NCBI GenBank assembly: GCA_028274465.1
Contig: CM051455.1
Coordinates: 133,830,096-133,894,095, forward strand
DNA: 64,000 nucleotides
Origin: Plantago ovata
Lineage: Eukaryota; Streptophyta; Magnoliopsida; Lamiales; Plantaginaceae
Direction of reading: 5' to 3'
Part shown: piece by piece, positions 62,173-64,000 of the stretch
Layout of the letters: each line of letters starts with the position of its first letter
Position numbering within the stretch: the stretch's first letter is position 1
Position numbers and translations under genes: made by a program
The notes under the pieces: generated by a model
Databases searched by the model: none
Seen by the model: the letters and a program-made list of their open reading frames with translations, nothing else
What the model was told of the DNA's origin: nothing

Positions 62173-64000
62173 ATGGCGGAGCGAATGGTTCTCCGTCAAC
62201 TCTTCCGGCGAATGCGGCCCGGCGTCAAATTACCACCTACCGCCGCAGTTACACAGCAGCAACACTTCTTCACAACCTATGCTGACTCTGAAAATTCCGA
62301 TAAGGAAAAGAGAAATGTTGACAAATGGTTGATTTTACCGCCATTCTCTCCACTACCTGACGCTTCTCTAATCGGAAAAAAGCTCAGCGGCGGTAGATCT
62401 TCTGAGCTTGTCGGAGACGCTAGCTCCTCCGTTACGGCGCTGAAATGGATTCTCAAGTGCTGTCCTCATCTCCCGAGGTCCCTTGTGCAGAAGCTCTTTC
62501 GCTTGAGACAGGTAGATTTCTCCATCATTCACTATCCTCTGTTTTGTTAATTTCATTTGGCAGATGGTTTGTTTGTGTATTTCAGTATGAGAAGCTCAAT
62601 ATAATAGTTTGTTATATATAAATGAATATATACTGTGTTAATCGAAGAACTTGTTGGTAATTAGATTACATTTTCGAAATTCGGAATTAGAAGCCTGTAA
62701 GCTCAGCTCTAATAACATGTGTCATTTTCATCGTTATGCTTACTGTCTTATCAATTTTGTCGGTTACTTCAATTGTAGCTGCATATCCTTATTTGTAAGC
62801 TTTTTAATTGGCTCACATATTGTGCTTACAACAGGTTCGGAAAGAAAGTTCCGATGTTGAAACGAATGATCAGCGAGCAAAAAGGGTATGATGAAGTTTA
62901 GTATCAGCTCTGCACAAGTACCTTTGTTTTAGTGTATCTGCTGACTTATTCCTATATGTTGTCTACGCATGATGAAGGTAGGAGCGAAAGATCTGATGTG
63001 CTCGGGTGATAGAATATTCCTTCCTAAGTCTGTTGATAGTGAACGCCCTTTGACTGGAGCAGAAGATCGGAGCTTTTGTGACGAAGAACTGGAATATGTC
63101 CGTGGTCTTGAATTGTATAAGGTATGAAGGTCTACAAGCTGTTACTGGTTTATGTCTGTGGTTTCATTATCTTAATTGTAATTGAGTAAAAAGCCTGATT
63201 TGCAGTTTATTTTGTAGGATCCGGCAATAATTGTCATCAATAAACCTCCGGGAATGCCTGTACAGGTATATCTTAAAGGTTTTTTACTATTTCTGAAATT
63301 GCCTTAATTTGATTTGTTTCTTACTACGTAGTCTTTTTTCAGGGTGGCATTGGTATAAAGAGGAGTTTAGATGTATTGGCCGCAAAGTATTTGAAATATG
63401 AGCAAACAGAGTCTCCTCGCCTGGTATGTTATGTTCGTTATGTTTGTGTGTCTATTGCTCTTCTGCATGTCTACATGGATAAACTTCTGAAGTTGTATAT
63501 CAACAATGAGCCCAGATTGCAATTGAAAAAGAAATCCTAAAACATCCATCATTCAATCAATATTAAACCTTCTACTCATAGGAACTTAAGAAGCTATTCC
63601 AAGATTGAACATTATTTTATTTCTCCGTGGCCTTCCTAATCTGTCTTTTCAGTTTTGTTTTATTTCATGTGTTTCTAGTTTTCTATGGTAACATGATAGT
63701 AATTTGTAGGAGCAGCTCTGAGAATGCCACTGTTAAATCAATTTATCTATTGTTAGTAGAGCAAGTGGAAGATCTAGATATGTTAGAGGCATTCATACTT
63801 TGAAGTCTTTAACCTACAAATTTCCCATGTTAAGAAAAACTATATAATTATAAAGAGAGATATGTAACATTTCTGGTGCAATTAGAATGCTTGGTATGGT
63901 TTGAGTCACTTGTGCTGTTAAGGTACTTAATCTCTATTTGTTTTCTGTAAAGACAACTCTAAGATGTCTAAGCTGTCATGTTCATAGTTTATTATCATTG
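62173..64000 (+). CDS. RNA pseudouridine synthase (RluA family), mitochondrial type, 5' part
   Basis: Converts uridines in organelle RNA to pseudouridine. Five GT-AG exons are visible: 62173-62511, 62835-62885, 62978-63121, 63218-63265 and 63343-63423. All are whole-codon exons, together 221 residues. The N-terminus (MAERMVLRQLFRRMRPGVKL) is basic and free of acidic residues after position 3, fitting a mitochondrial presequence. TALKWILKCCPHLPRSLVQKLF followed by VRK and DRIFLP is the S4 RNA-binding domain. The catalytic domain starts with DPAIIVINKPPGMPVQGG, typical of RluA enzymes. The catalytic Asp motif lies in exons beyond the window. The last intron starts at 63424 and no further exon is seen before 64000. 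Likely relative of Arabidopsis RNA pseudouridine synthase 4; assignment by memory of the family. Confidence 0.92.

Overview
The window is nuclear DNA from a flowering plant, most likely a eudicot. Genes are intron-rich with GT-AG splicing, intergenic DNA is AT-rich, there are long (TA)n tracts, and many plant transposon families are present. The species cannot be named from the sequence. About one sixth of the window is gene; the rest is transposon-derived or simple sequence.

Layout. 1-2560: AT-rich DNA with small foldback repeats and a palindromic compound microsatellite. 2993-6844 (-): a complete nine-exon poly(A)-binding protein gene with four RRMs and an MLLE domain. 9013-10255 (-): a three-exon gene of unknown function whose N-terminus is eleven charged hexapeptide repeats. 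10.7-19.6 kb: a SINE, a long (TA)n tract, a Helitron-like element, a GC-rich repeat island and LTR-like debris. 19593-22014 (-): a CXIP4-like zinc-knuckle pseudogene split by a 1.6 kb non-autonomous LTR element. 22.2-25.1 kb: a second Helitron-like copy and a 280 bp direct repeat. 25.3-32.2 kb (-): three basic secretory protein genes, made of an intact two-exon gene, a broken tandem paralogue with a MITE in its signal-peptide codons, and an intact single-exon gene. 32.6-37.4 kb: MITEs, a satellite-like array, an inverted pair of 5S-rRNA-derived modules and a third Helitron-like copy. 38404-40929 (+): an 841-residue P-class PPR protein. 44052-45557 (-): galactokinase. 48387-48650 (+): a short secreted peptide precursor of the PIP/PIPL type. 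48.7-62 kb: tandem repeats, a SINE with perfect target duplications, two LINE tails, a hAT element carrying a ribosomal protein eS28 pseudogene, and a Stowaway MITE. 62173 to the right edge (+): the first five exons of a mitochondrial-type RNA pseudouridine synthase.

The genes do not form a pathway. They are ordinary neighbours: RNA binding and organelle RNA metabolism (PABP, PPR, pseudouridine synthase), sugar salvage (galactokinase), and secreted defence or signalling products (BSP cluster, PIP-like peptide). No new multi-gene system was found. The most unusual content is at the transposon-gene boundary: the hAT-captured eS28 copy, the LTR element nested in the CXIP4-like pseudogene, the MITE-broken BSP gene whose intact paralogue keeps the empty site, the inverted 5S-derived modules, and a PPR gene whose 3' repeats have been amplified and then partly lost to a frameshift.
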